From assembly GCA_964035795.1 (NCBI GenBank), contig OZ038325.1, positions 6,061,047 to 6,125,046 on the forward strand: a stretch of 64,000 nt of DNA. Reading direction: 5' to 3'. The notes beneath the pieces were generated by a model that made no database searches, had not been told where the DNA came from, and saw only the letters and a list, made by a program, of their open reading frames with translations. Every line of letters begins with the position of its first letter. Position 1 is the stretch's first letter. This stretch comes from Pterobdella sp. o SKG-2022. Taxonomy: Eukaryota > Annelida > Clitellata > Hirudinida > Piscicolidae. Position numbers and translations under genes: made by a program. This document shows positions 25,478 through 37,265 of the stretch, piece by piece.

Positions 25478-26148
25478 TTCAGCTCGGAGAGGCTAAACAT
25501 GGGCGAAAATTAAGTTTAAAGTAGCGAATTTATCGCAGCGCCGCCATGTTGTCGCAAACGTCTGATATCCCAAAACAAGCGCCACACGTCTACCCAGTTA
25601 TTTTAATTAAATTAAAACAAATTTATACAATCAAGTTAGATTGATCATTTTGGAAATGCAGCAGAACTCAATTTAGTTATTGCCCAAAAGAGCAAATCTT
25701 GTTTATTTGCTTTGTGAGTATTATTTTCATTGATACTTGCTCAGACTTGTATAAATGAACTTCCCTTCTTTTTCGACAAAATGGGCTTTGTGTTTCACTG
25801 TGTTCTAATCACTTAGATTTTTCATTTATTAACAGTCATTTTAAACATTCAGAAAATGAATTTTTTTTTTAGAAAATCAAATTAGTGGGAAAAAGGGCTA
25901 AATAAAAGGAATGACTGGGTGTGCGTGTAGATTGGAGGATAAAGCGTGAGGGGCTGGAAAGAATGAAAATTTACCGCATTACTAATATATATTCCAAAGT
26001 TGTCTTGAAACTTTATCAGTTTCATGCCATTACAATAATATTTGTTTGTAAAGATATAATAAACTGCCAACTTTTCATATAAGAATTTACGAAGCAACCT
26101 GAAAATCTACTGGCCTGGTATCATCTCGAAAAATGATTTTTTTTCTCG
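25478..26148. other. 5' flank of the HOP-like gene
   Basis: Contains a GC-richer patch (25525-25600) that may be promoter or 5' untranslated sequence for the minus-strand gene. No gene was recognised. Confidence 0.4.
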
Positions 26149-26411
26149 TTGTCACCAGAGAAACATGTCTACCATCCTCATGAGAAGTCGATGGAGGGAT
26201 ATATTGACCATGTCTTGAAAAGAGAAAGTTCCATAGTTAGAACAACTTTTCATTGGAAATTTGAGGGCAAAAGAAAGCAAGGTCGCCTAAAAACAACATG
26301 GCGTCGGACAGTAGAAACGAAGCACATTTGGGGCACCATAACCTAGTTGGCTCATAATAGAAATGCGTGGAAACTTTTTGTTGCCTAGTGTGCCAGGGGA
26401 CGTAACGGGCC
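26149..26411 (+). mobile_element. LINE C-terminal fragment
   Basis: Plus-strand frame with DHVLKRESSIVRTTFHW, then EGKRKQGRLKTTWRRTVET and, past a stop, CARGRNGP. These are the last blocks of an animal non-LTR polyprotein (GHVLR..., GKR.RGRP..TWRR..E). The reverse-transcriptase core is absent. Confidence 0.82.
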
Positions 26412-26827
26412 CTAATAATAATTTTTTTTGTAAATCATAAACTAGAGTTTATTTATAAAATTACAAAACTGCAAACTTTGGTTTAAACCCCTAACAAACT
26501 CTTATCTTTTTTATATTTTTTGTTCATCAAGTTCACCAAATTTTCTAGAAATTTTTTTTTATTTGAAATAAAACTCTTGAATTTTTAAAAAATTAATGTT
26601 AAAAATTGAAATTTTTTAATAGAAAATAAATTATTCAAAATCAATATGTGTTCATCTTTGATCAAGTTTGAAACCTCAGCATAATAAAATAACGTCAAAA
26701 AAAGTTAATTAATATTGACATTTTTATTATTAGCAGTATCATTATTAATATTATTCTATATTTTCCACAATTACTACAAATGTTCTATCTATCTAGCTAT
26801 CTATCTACAAACACCATCAAATGCTCG

Positions 26828-29800
26828 TTAGGAGGTCTTGAAGGAGTTGCAAGACACGTCTTTGAAATTTTCCATCTTGTGTAAGGCAGCTTCAAAGTCC
26901 TTCATCTCTAATGTCCTGCTGGAACTGCTTCTGTGGGTTGAGTCCTATGTCATCCTTAATGCCATCTAGCTTCTAAGCTGTGCTTTTATTTAATTTTTAG
27001 ATGAAGTTCATATACACACGTACGCACGCACGCAAACACACACTCACCCAAACTTAATGGCTTCTTTGACGGTATTCAAAACAACTTGCCTACACAACTC
27101 CTTCAGATCACTTCCACTCCATCCCTCCATCTTCTCTGAGAACTCCTCCCACCCAATGTCCTTCTCAACCTAGTTGAAGTGCGAGGGTTCAGTATCAATA
27201 AATGAATCTGATTATTTTATATTGTTGTAACGGTGTTGACAGCAATGGGTCTAGATTATTGATAGTACTATAATGTAATTTATAAAATGTGGCATTAACT
27301 TTTTTAAGAGAAATGAACAAATACATAGAAATACTTTGTCCAACCACTATCAGCATGGATACCAACGTTAAACAATGATGATAATGAATAAATACATACA
27401 CACATACAAGAAAATACACACAAAACTAAAATAGTCTTTGTTGTGTGTGTTTGAATGTAACCAACCTGTTCATCTTTTAATATCGTCTTCAATATTTTTA
27501 CCCTTTGCTGTTTGTCCTGCAAGAGATGTTATAAAAATTAAATTGATCACAAGTTTGAGAAAATTTTAGCTGTTTTTTTTGCTAATAAATGCACTGAATA
27601 TTTTCATAATATCGACGTTAATGATTATTGATAGTTTAAAAGTACATTAAGATGTCTCTAAAAAGTTTGCGAAATAATTTATGTAATTAAAAATCAAATA
27701 TTTAGATTAGTTAAGAAAAATAATGTAAAAAAAACAAAAACATTATGAATATAAACCCTAAGAGCAAAAAAAAACTTCACCAAAAGACAAACACAAACCG
27801 GAAGAGGAATATAAAACATGAGAGGCAGACGACGCAAAATGGCGGCATCGATGTCACGGGGTCTGTTTGTAGCGGCCATGATTATGATCTGATCTGTTGT
27901 CACGCCTGTGTGCATGTGCGTTTATGAGGTTTGTGGGTGTGTGATGATGATTTTAAAATTTTTTACATTGTTATTATTATTATTATTATTATTGGAGCAG
28001 CTTTGAAACCAATCAATTACGCAACCGAAAACCCAGTTAGGGGTGATCAAATGGTTGACTTACTTACTTACTATTGTTAAGATTTTTATAGCGCGTAAAT
28101 TATAATTAGAATTAGCTTCAAAAAAGATCAAAATTTTAAAAGAGCTATGTTGTATATGGTGTAAGTGAGTTTTCAAAAGTTTGCGGAATTCTTTGACAAC
28201 CTCAGTGTGTCTATGTTAGCTTTCATAAAAATTTTTTTGTTATATTTATCACACCTTGGCTAAGCTTGAAGTAGCATTGAACGATGAAAATAAAAAACCC
28301 CATAGAACTTGAACCCCATTTTAAACTGCCCATCAGACCCACCATCAGCGGCTTGTTTGTGAGGGCTGGAGAGTCCATCCCACAAGCTCATGAACTGTGT
28401 CTTCATCATCGAGGTAGCCTCGTGGTCTGATGATGATCTCTCCCTCAAGAAGGAGTCTGTAGGCGGGTGTGAAGAAGTGGAAGAGAAGATGTGAGAGTGT
28501 GATGTGATTATCAGGCGTTTTTTAAATGAAAGTATAATGTAGTTATCAAGTGATATAACAAACGTCATGGTTTGAGTAGTTATGGAGAAAAGAGTAGGAA
28601 GATTTTAAATGAAGGTTGATGGAAAGAGGAGTGAGGATGTAATGTGTTTGTCGAGTGAATTAATAATGGCGATGGCTTGTTTCAATAACTAATTATGAAA
28701 AAGAAGGTTCAATGAAGGGCCATAAGATGTTGTATTGTAGTGATTGTCTTTGGTGGTGAAGGCTTCATAGAGTAATGAATTTTAAAAGAAATTATTGATT
28801 TTTTCTCTAGACTCACCTAACTCATCAATGAAAATAATTGTGGGCTGGATCTTTTTAGCCTGGGATAAAAATAATGACAACTAACAGTACGGAATTTTTA
28901 AAAATAATCTTAAAAAATTAAAAAAAATTATTATTTTTTTTTAATTAAAAAAATTAAAAAGAATAAAAAATTTAAAGGCATTATGGCAATTTTAAGGGTT
29001 TTAAACATTCATCAAAGCGTTGAAAAGGTTATTATTTACGATAGTCATACCTTATCGTTAGCTAGCTTCTTAAGATAAGTATATCTAAAAAAGTCTGAAA
29101 ACACAGCTTTTTTCTTAGTTTGATGAATGTATTAAGTTTTATATAACTGATATGAATACAAAATTATTATTATCATCATCATCACCATCCTTCTCATCAT
29201 TATCGTTTGTGACTAAGGCTTGAAAAAAAATCAATAAAAATAAAAATTAAAAATTTAGAAATTAATGATGCAAAACGATTTCTAAAAAAATAACAACAAC
29301 AAAAATAATAAATCTGACTAATGAGAAAATAGCCTCAGTTCTCTTTTGTGACTCACCATACCATTTGTCAAAGATATTCGATACTTGAATGTTCAAAAAT
29401 CGAGCGTCTGATATGATAACAATAATAATAATAATGATAAAATTAATAATAATATCAATGAATAATACAAATAAAAATAGCAATGATAAAAATACCGATA
29501 TTAATAATCAAGTGCCTTAGTCATTTAGTAAAATTAATGAAACAAAAGTATTGATAAAAAAATAACAGCAATTGAAATAATAATAATAACTGGCTTCTTT
29601 AGCAGTCGCCTTGGCTACCATGGTCTTACCACACCCTGGAGGCCCGTACAACAAGACTCCTGGATGATGTTGATTGTTGGTGGTGTACCCAGTTAAACAT
29701 AAGGTAACGTTGTTTTGGATTAAAATGAAGGTAATCTTTACCACCATTACCACTACTATTATCAATAGCAACCCACCAGCTTCATCACAACCCATTCCAT

Positions 29801-31114
29801 CATCATAACCATTACTACCATCATCAATATCTGTACCATAACTACCACTATCATCTCCATTATAACCCCTACCATCACCACAACTACCACCATCATCACC
29901 ACAACTACCACCATCATCACCACACCCACCACCATCATCACCACAAATGCCACTACAATCTCTCCCAACACCAACCCCCATCACCATCATCTCAACCACC
30001 ACCATTGTCATCCCAACCACAAACCCTTAGGAGGTTGGCAGAGAAGTGATTTATATAAGTGAGGATATTTCAATGGCTCTATTATGTTCTCTCTGGCAGA
30101 TGGTTGTGATGTAGGTAAAGGCTAATTCATATTTAAAATTGCTATTAATAGTTTCTTTTTGTGATTCTTTTTATTTTAGTTGAAAAGATTTATACAAATA
30201 TATAAAATTTTGAGTTTTTCTAATCTACATTCTTGAAGTTGTCCAACTACCAGAAGTGATTCATTTGAAAATATCATCATTGGTCACCTTATATCATTCA
30301 CAATGTCATCAAGACCACCTATATCTGCCCATTCTGTGTCCAACTGGTGTGATGATAAGGGTGAAGATGATGTTGGAAATGAAAGTGATGATGAGGGTGA
30401 AGATGGTGGTCATGTTTGAAAAAAATGATGAGAATGATGAGGGTAAAGATGATGATAGTGGTCTTAGACATGACGTTAAAAAGAATCTGTCCTGAAGATG
30501 ACAATAAAAGGCATCTACTTTGCGCCCTAGCATTTAAGCCCATTAGCTGGTGGGACTGTTAATCCTTCAGAGTAAAAATTTTAATGACCCTTCTCTGCCC
30601 TTCAGTAATTCTTTAGAGTTACTAACTTTAACTAGTCAAAATAATTTTTTTGGAGAACCCCACACTGACTGTTTTATTAGTCTGCTCTTATCAGACTGGA
30701 TTCTTAGGGCAAGTTTTTTATAAGCAAAGAAATCCTGATAAGCCTGATGATGAAGATAAGGTACATTCCTTGCCTACATGGCGGAACATTGGAGTAAAAA
30801 AAATGATGATGGTGGTGAAGGTAAAGATGATGATGGTGGAGATGAGAGTGATTTGGTGATTAAAATAACCATATGGTCAGCAGCATGATATAAAAGATGT
30901 AAGTGAGTGAACCTTTGCAGTGTCGACAAGGTTGGCTGCCATACACAACTCATACTCGTTCAACTCAACATAAGGTATCCCTATTGATTTCATTAGTTCC
31001 TCAGCCTACAGTTTCAGACATTAGATTCAAAAACCAACAAACAAAAAATTATTAGTATTTTAGTCTATTGGTCTGTTAGTGCAAGTTGAATTGGGAATAA
31101 AAACTAACATCAAA

Positions 31115-31194
<80 letters not shown>

Positions 31195-32818
31195 GTTTCT
31201 TATTTTGATCTCTTTCCTTCTTAGTGGGATCAAAAGCATCTGATAGCTTTTTTATTGCATATACAGAAAGTGCTGCAGTGATTATTGATTATTATTCAAA
31301 ATATAATTTAAAAATATATACATTACAATAAAAATATCCTTACTTGGAGTGCAAAATGCAATATAAAAATTAATTAGAGAATAAGGTTCATGTAAGAGGT
31401 GGAGCAGAAACTAATACTTGCTTATAAAAAGTATGCTGAAAAACATTAGTAATCTGAACACTTTGAATTGTGACAAAGATGAAGTTATGTGCAGTCTATA
31501 TCAAGAGTGTGATGCTATATGATAGTGAGACCTGGCTTTACATTAGGATATAATGAACTGATGATGTAATAAATATCTAATTTTAACTTTGAGGGAACTG
31601 AACCATTTAAATATCTAGAAAAAAAAAACTATGAAATACAGATATTTTTAATGTGAAACACAGGAAAAGGCTTCGATGAGATGGAAATGTAATGAGAATG
31701 GATGTTAAAAATTCAGCATGTGTCCACAAATAATTTTGAAAAAAAATAGAAGGTTAAAAGATTGTATGACCTTTAAAATATAACTTCAAGGCAAATAAAC
31801 GTGTGATGTAGAGAAAACAATAATGAATGTTAATGGATAGGGTTGTAAAGCATGTAAGGGTGTTATGGAAAGCTAACTTTACGTTTATAAGATAAATTGT
31901 GATGAACATTTTCATTTATTTTTTATTACATTATCTTTCAATGATGCAACATGAAAGTTACCACAAGTAATGCAAGCTCCCAAAGAAGTGGTTATGATCT
32001 TTATTGCCATCTCGTTCTTAGGACACATGGTGGAGTAAAAATGATTGAACGCAATCTAATTTTTTTTATACATAAATATATTATCGTGGAGCCGAATGGC
32101 ATTAAAAGTAAACTTCAAAAGTGGTCTGTCTATCAAAAATCTCTTTCCTATTAAAAACATAAAATGCTTGTTTTTAATATTTTTTAAATACATTTTTAAT
32201 TAAAATTTAGTTAAAAATTTCTTAATGAATGCAATAATCAATTTTTTATTATAATTCATTTTTACTAAATAAATATTATTTTTCAAATAATTTATTGAAA
32301 TAATATATAAAAATTTTTGCAAAAAAAAAATATTTTTTCGAAATATGATTTTTTTTCTACTTAGCTGAACACAAACTAGATAAATTAAAATAAAAACAAA
32401 ATTATTTTGAAAGTACTCATTTTTTAAATATAATTATTAAACAAAACACAAATATCAAAATTATATTTTACAAAAACTTTAAACTAAAAATGAACTAAAA
32501 CTCAACTAACTCCAGTGTACATAAACTTATACAAAAGGTGAACAAATGAACGATTAAAGGTCAAAAAAGTGAACTTTGAGTCAAATTCATGCCTGTATTA
32601 TGTTAACAAGCCGCAATATAAGATCAATCCAGAACATCAAACATATTTTCAAATCTGCCTCTTTTGCAAAAATGGTTTGATTCTTAGTATTGTTTCTAAT
32701 TATTATTTTACCTCCCATAAGATTTCGTAGTGATCAATTTTTATTTTATAAAATTTTTAAAAATTAAAAACTGAAAATTACCAGTATTAAACATAGTTAA
32801 CTTCAACTTATCAGCCAT
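26828..32818 (-). CDS. ATAD1: ATAD1/Msp1 AAA ATPase
   Basis: Thirteen exons, all phases closing, 343 aa: 32818-32782, 31272-31193, 31005-30913, 30343-30288, 30092-30025, 29659-29591, 29407-29319, 28859-28817, 28456-28343, 27905-27799, 27516-27466, 27169-27048 and 26930-26828. Msp1/ATAD1 extracts mislocalised tail-anchored proteins from the outer mitochondrial and peroxisomal membranes. Seen: an N-terminal hydrophobic stretch (LTMFNTALSVYAI), linker [29 protein letters not shown], Walker A GPPGCGKT, the pore loop DKWYGESQK, Walker [29 protein letters not shown], sensor-1 AATNRP, the arginine finger pair LRR, and [12 protein letters not shown] in the small domain. Human ATAD1 is 361 aa. The start at 32818 was chosen because its exon ends in the phase the next exon needs. 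The hydrophobic anchor is short for a membrane span. Confidence 0.94.
28015..28060 (+). repeat. SINE body fragment
   Basis: AAAACCCAGTTAGGGGTGAT followed by CAAATGGTTGAC parallels the body of the SINE at 33520-33694 (AAACCCCAAAATGGGGCGAC...). Intronic in ATAD1. Confidence 0.45.
29755..30010. repeat. Degenerate (CCA/CAT)n repeat
   Basis: Alternating CACCATCATC and ACAACTACCA units in an intron of ATAD1 produce a Gly/Asp/Cys open frame on the minus strand that is not a protein. Confidence 0.8.
31112..31192. repeat. (CA)n abutting an ATAD1 donor
   Basis: About 80 bases of pure CA. On the minus strand it is (GT)n and begins exactly at the first base of the intron after the ATAD1 exon 31272-31193, so the 5' splice site is the first GT of the repeat. 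Confidence 0.95.
31460..31600 (+). mobile_element. Very degenerate LINE remnant
   Basis: A plus-strand frame gives [20 protein letters not shown] then TW, matching the TK.KL....V...LYG.E(T)W block of LINE reverse transcriptases. The flanks are unreadable. It is intronic in ATAD1. Confidence 0.4.
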
Positions 32819-33050
32819 TTATTTATAAATAAAACCAGTTTAGAACATACTTTTCTACAATGCAAACCTTGTGTTTATTCTTTAAAATTTTTCATTTTTG
32901 AGATTAAACGTATTGATAAATAGAATCAAAATTTTAGGAAGTTTACTTTCTTGAACATTATATTATAAGCATAATTACACAGATGATAGACAAGTTCAAA
33001 ACCCACATTTTATTTCATCATTACACCACCATTTCAATTCAATATAAACT

Positions 33051-33228
33051 TCAATTCATTATCCCAGCATTATTATCCCCATGATGAAAACTCCTATGAT
33101 ATTGATCCACCAACACACCATAGGCGGCATACCCAGGAAAGCTGACAGAAGGGGAGAGAGCAGAAAAGCTGCAGCCACTATTGACTGCAGGATGGAAGTT
33201 GGTGGAAGGGAGAGATGCTATCTACAAA
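33051..33228 (-). CDS. Possible last exon of an unknown gene
   Basis: On the minus strand, after AG-ending polypyrimidine sequence near 33229-33240, two frames stay open. One ends in an aromatic/histidine-rich soluble sequence ([20 protein letters not shown]). The other is strongly hydrophobic ([20 protein letters not shown]) and ends at 33059. A minus-strand AATAAA lies just downstream near 33010. Neither protein was recognised and no upstream exons were found. Confidence 0.25.
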
Positions 33229-33519
33229 GAGTTCCAATTCAAAAATTTTAATCAGGTTTAGTATTATATTTTTTAGTTTATATAATTATTTCTTTTATAA
33301 TTATTTCTCTATTGTTTTATTAAGAATGGTAATAATAAGAATAATAAATAATTTATTATCAAATGAGAGGTTCAAAAACACTTATTATAAAAACACTGAT
33401 AATAGTAATGATAAAACATCAGGCCTTTGGTGTGATGACTCAAGTGGCGTTATTGGCAGAAAAGATGGACCACCACCCTGAGTGGTTCAATGTCTATAAT
33501 AAGGTCCTCATCGTCGTTA

Positions 33520-33694
33520 TTATTTTTTTTTTTTTAGATCGACTTTCAGTCGCCCCATTTTGGGGTTTTGTTAGCTCAACAGATATTTCACAGGGCGCTA
33601 CTCTTTGTGTACATAATTGTCGGCCCGCACGGGATTGAACCCGGTTGCTTTAGATAACTAGTCTAACGCTCTACCAGCTGAGCTATGCGGGCCG
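33520..33694 (-). mobile_element. tRNA-headed SINE, apparently full length
   Basis: On the minus strand a tRNA-like head (33693-33622) has a 7-bp acceptor stem (GGCCCGC/GCGGGCC), D arm GCTC...GAGC, anticodon arm TTAGA-CTAGTTA-TCTAA (anticodon AGT) and T loop TTCAATC with one mismatched T-stem pair. It is followed by a body with GAGTAGCGCCCTGTGAAATA and CCCCAAAATGGGGCGACT, and an A-rich tail (T-run at 33522-33535 on the plus strand). Partial copies of the body occur at 21595-21720 and 28015-28060, so the tRNA is best read as a SINE promoter and not as a tRNA-Thr gene. Confidence 0.75.
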
Positions 33695-35706
33695 ATTAAT
33701 TTATTATTATTATTATAAATTTTATTGTCATCATCACCATCACTCTAGCTGCAAGTAACGTTGAGCTCTCATGACGTCAGCGGCTTATCTCAGAGGGATA
33801 TAAGAATGGCGAACTTTATCGAGAAGCATGCCTCCATGTTTAAATGATAATCAGTTTTTTTAGCTTTTTTTGGTATATCATATATCTAACATGTTGAGAA
33901 GACTAATTTGATAGTTGTTTTTATAATAATTTCAATAAAATCGGGCCTAGATCTGTTTTCACTCTAACTTGAGTTATATCAACCATTATTTTATATATTT
34001 TAATACAGTGCTAGCTAGATTCTTTTTAGGGTATGTTAATGTAGATGATATTTCAAGTTATTGTCTAATTATTTTCAGATAAAATTGTAAAATTATTTAA
34101 GTCTTTATTTAAGAGCATGACGTGTTAGTAAAAAATGTGATAAGGATTTTTCTATAAAAAATTGATACCACAATAACTCTACAACGAAAATATAAAAACT
34201 ATTTGCGATAGAAAGGCTTTGAGACGTTCGTCCATGTCTATCAGAAATTTTACTAAAAATCCCTCATTAGAACGTAAACCCATTTAATAGATTTGAATGG
34301 AAAAGTAAAGTTAACTGACCACTTTGTCTTATACTTACTCAAATTATAATTTAATTTTGACAATGTTAATTCGTTTTTGAACGCATGAAGAAGAGTCGTA
34401 TATGCTGCAAGTTATAACTATCAAAGGATTAGTGCCATTCATTATGACCCTTCAATATAAGAGTTGAGGGTCAAGTAATTTGGCCACTCTAAAAGAATAA
34501 CCAATTTGCCAAATATGGTACATAACATTTTTGCTTCTAATTGTTATTAGCTTCAGCACTTCTATTGACAATAAGTAACTTCTCCTTCCTGCATCAATTC
34601 TTCACAAACACACTCGTTTCCACTAGGTCCGTCTAGAGGCTTTCGGGCTCAAACTGTGTAGGATTTCTTTTGTAGTTAAGAGAATGAACTGTATTGTGAA
34701 TATAAAAAAGAAAGCATAATATTGAAAGATGAGATGAAGGTGAAATTTTATCAAGATATGATCGGAGAAAAGATTATTTATTGCTTCTTGATTAGGTTAG
34801 AACAAGACGAGCATTATAATCTAAGATAGCTCCTGAAGGGCCGATGAAGGGCGGTTGTTTGTTTGACATTATAGGGCGGTTGTTTGTTTGACATTATGTT
34901 GTGCGTTGTTTTAACGTAGTTCAGTACACTTATATTTATTTGATAATTTTTTTTATAAAAAGTAGATTTTTTAATATCTAAGGTATTAGGCTGTTTTTTA
35001 TATAGTGAAGAGGATGAGAGGGAAGAGAAGCTTTTTGGCTGATTTGTGAAGTATAAAGAGCGAAGTGCTATTGCAATGATATTATATCAGTTTCGTTGTG
35101 TAGATGTTGTATTTTTTGTGCACCCAATTATAGTTTTAAGTACCATATTTTGAATTATTTGGAGTTTTTGGGGCGAGGTTTTATATGTGATTGGAGACCA
35201 AACAGTTAAAGAGCACTATAACATGGATCTAATCGAGGTTTTGGAGGTTAAAATTAGAGTTCTTTTGTTTTTGCCTCATTTTTCTTTTACAGAAGTATTA
35301 ATTTATTGAGACTTTTTTAGAATGTGATGTAGACTTATAAATTATGCCACCCACGTTAATAGTTTTGTTCTAAGAAAGCGTCGAGATGGAAAGGTTAAAA
35401 AAATGAGTCCAACAAATTGAAAAAGACCTGAAAGCTGCAAATCCAAAAAAAAGACTGAAAAGTGGAAACATCCAGATTTTAAGTGCATAAAAATGTGTCT
35501 ATGAATATCATAAGCGATGATGATGTATGTGCGAGCTTGCTAAAATAAAGCATGAAAAATAAATAGTCAATTTTAAATAAGTGATTAGTAATAGTTATAA
35601 AACTTGTGAAAAAAAAAAACAATTGTCAGAATATATTTTTGTACTTCAAGAAACAAAGCTTATATCCCCAATCTACAAAAAACGTTGTAGTCTTTACTTT
35701 TCATGA

Positions 35707-35798
35707 GCCCGGTTAGCTCAGTCGGTAGAGCATCAGACTTTTAAGAGCTGAGTCCTCGAGTAATCTGAGGGTCATGGGTTCGAGTCCCATATCGGGCG
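35707..35798 (+). tRNA. tRNA-Lys(TTT) with an intron of about 19 nt
   Basis: All arms pair: acceptor GCCCGGT with ATCGGGC (one G-T pair), D arm GCTC-AGTCGGTA-GAGC, anticodon stem TCAGA/TCTGA, T stem ATGGG/CCCAT around TTCGAGT, discriminator G. The mature anticodon loop is CTTTTAA, giving anticodon TTT. Sequence AGAGCTGAGTCCTCGAGTA interrupts the loop one base 3' of the anticodon, the canonical nuclear intron position (37/38); its exact ends are ambiguous by one or two bases. Mature length is 73 nt. Unlike the SINE-borne tRNA heads in this window, pairing is complete and no SINE body follows. Confidence 0.92.
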
Positions 35799-36989
35799 AT
35801 GTTTTTTGCATTTTTAAAAGTATTTTTCTTTAAATTTAAATTTTTAAAAATCATATCTGAAACTTCCTACTTTTAAAACAAAACTTATCTTTGCATCATC
35901 ATTTGAATTTTAAGAAATCATCAACTTTGTCATTTATAATTTTCAGAAAAGTCATAATTTTACTTTATCTCAAAAAAATTATGCAATTACCATTAATTTT
36001 GGAAAAAATATATAAAAATTGAAAAAATCTTCAAAAACACATTATATATGAGAAAAAAAAAGTAAAATTTTAAACACTCAATAAGTTCCATGCGAATATA
36101 ACATAGGGTACGGAATCCAGCTCTCAAAGGTTACTATTTGCCCCGGCTAAGATCATTGGGAGAGCCAGTCTTTTGAGGCGTTTATTTCATCACATGCTGT
36201 TTGAACAAAAAGATCTCAATGTGCTTATTCTGTTACTTGACTTGAGAAACGCAATCCAACCGCAAACAGGCTAGAATATATAGAATCAGCTTTTAAAAAG
36301 GATTTACTTTTTGCTTATTCAATTGAAAAGATAGAGAACCAAGTGTAAATATTCTCAGATTGTTAGTAGCTTATTCGATGCATTTGTTCTTTTTTATTAT
36401 TCTACGAAAATCAATGAATTTGATGAGTACATCGCACATGTATATAGCTTGAGACCATAACACAATAATTGAAATCGATAGAAAACTAAATAAAAATGCC
36501 TACGAATGAAAGTGAACGAACTCCAAAACCATTTAGACGATTTCTGAAGGAGCTTCAAACTACCTCAGATCATCTTCAGGAAAGTTCCCATATTTGAATG
36601 ATTGTGTGCAATAGATACGTTCTTTATCAAATTCTTTGACAAAATTATTTCATTTCCTATTATTATTATCTTTTCCCACGTTTTTATTCATTTTCTTAAA
36701 TTAATTCTTGAAAGCACAGTTGAATAATTTTAATGTTTAAATAAATAATATGTAGATCGTGGGTAAATCCTCTTGCATAGCTGACATTGGAACTTTATTG
36801 AATGATTATTATTCCTTTGAGCTCCTAAGGAAGCATAGGGCTTCAACAACTTTCTCCCATCTTTTTCTGTATTAAATGCTTGATACTTTGTGTTTGTTTC
36901 CCTTACTGTTGTCCTATATATACTACGTCCCAGGATGGTTGGTGAGTCATCACTTAATCAGGTTGACCAATGGTGATGCTTGTTTTGAC

Positions 36990-37265
36990 GTGTAGGATTG
37001 TACTTCCATCATCATCATCATTTTATTATAGTCAGCATCTTTCCCTTTTCCAAGGGGTCACTGACTTCTCTTCATTTCACCCTGTCATAGACATCTTCGA
37101 GACCTACCCCAAGCCTACGACAAAGGCTTCCCATCATATTTTTCCAAGCTAACCTTGGCCTTCCCCTTCCTCTACTACCTTCAACCTCAAACCTCCATGC
37201 CTACTTAACATAATCTTCATCCCTTTTCCAAACTTCCTTGTCTCACCACTTCAACAATCGTTTTT
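36990..37265. repeat. Unclassified, probably dispersed repeat
   Basis: A sharply bounded, C-rich block (CAGCATCTTTCCCTTTTCCA, CCTACCCCAAGCCTACGA, TTGGCCTTCCCCTTCCTCTA) within AT-rich surroundings and after a (ATC)n run. Composition and boundaries suggest a mobile-element remnant; only one copy was seen in the window. Confidence 0.4.

Noticed and set aside
29517..30020. 167-residue minus-strand frame rich in Gly/Asp/Cys.
   Set aside because: Most of it is a CCA/CAT repeat; only its last part is a true exon, the ATAD1 Walker A exon at 29591-29659.
33622..33693. Functional tRNA-Thr(AGT) gene on the minus strand.
   Set aside because: It is fused to a SINE body and an A-rich tail, has a T-stem mismatch, and related bodies occur elsewhere; it is a SINE head.
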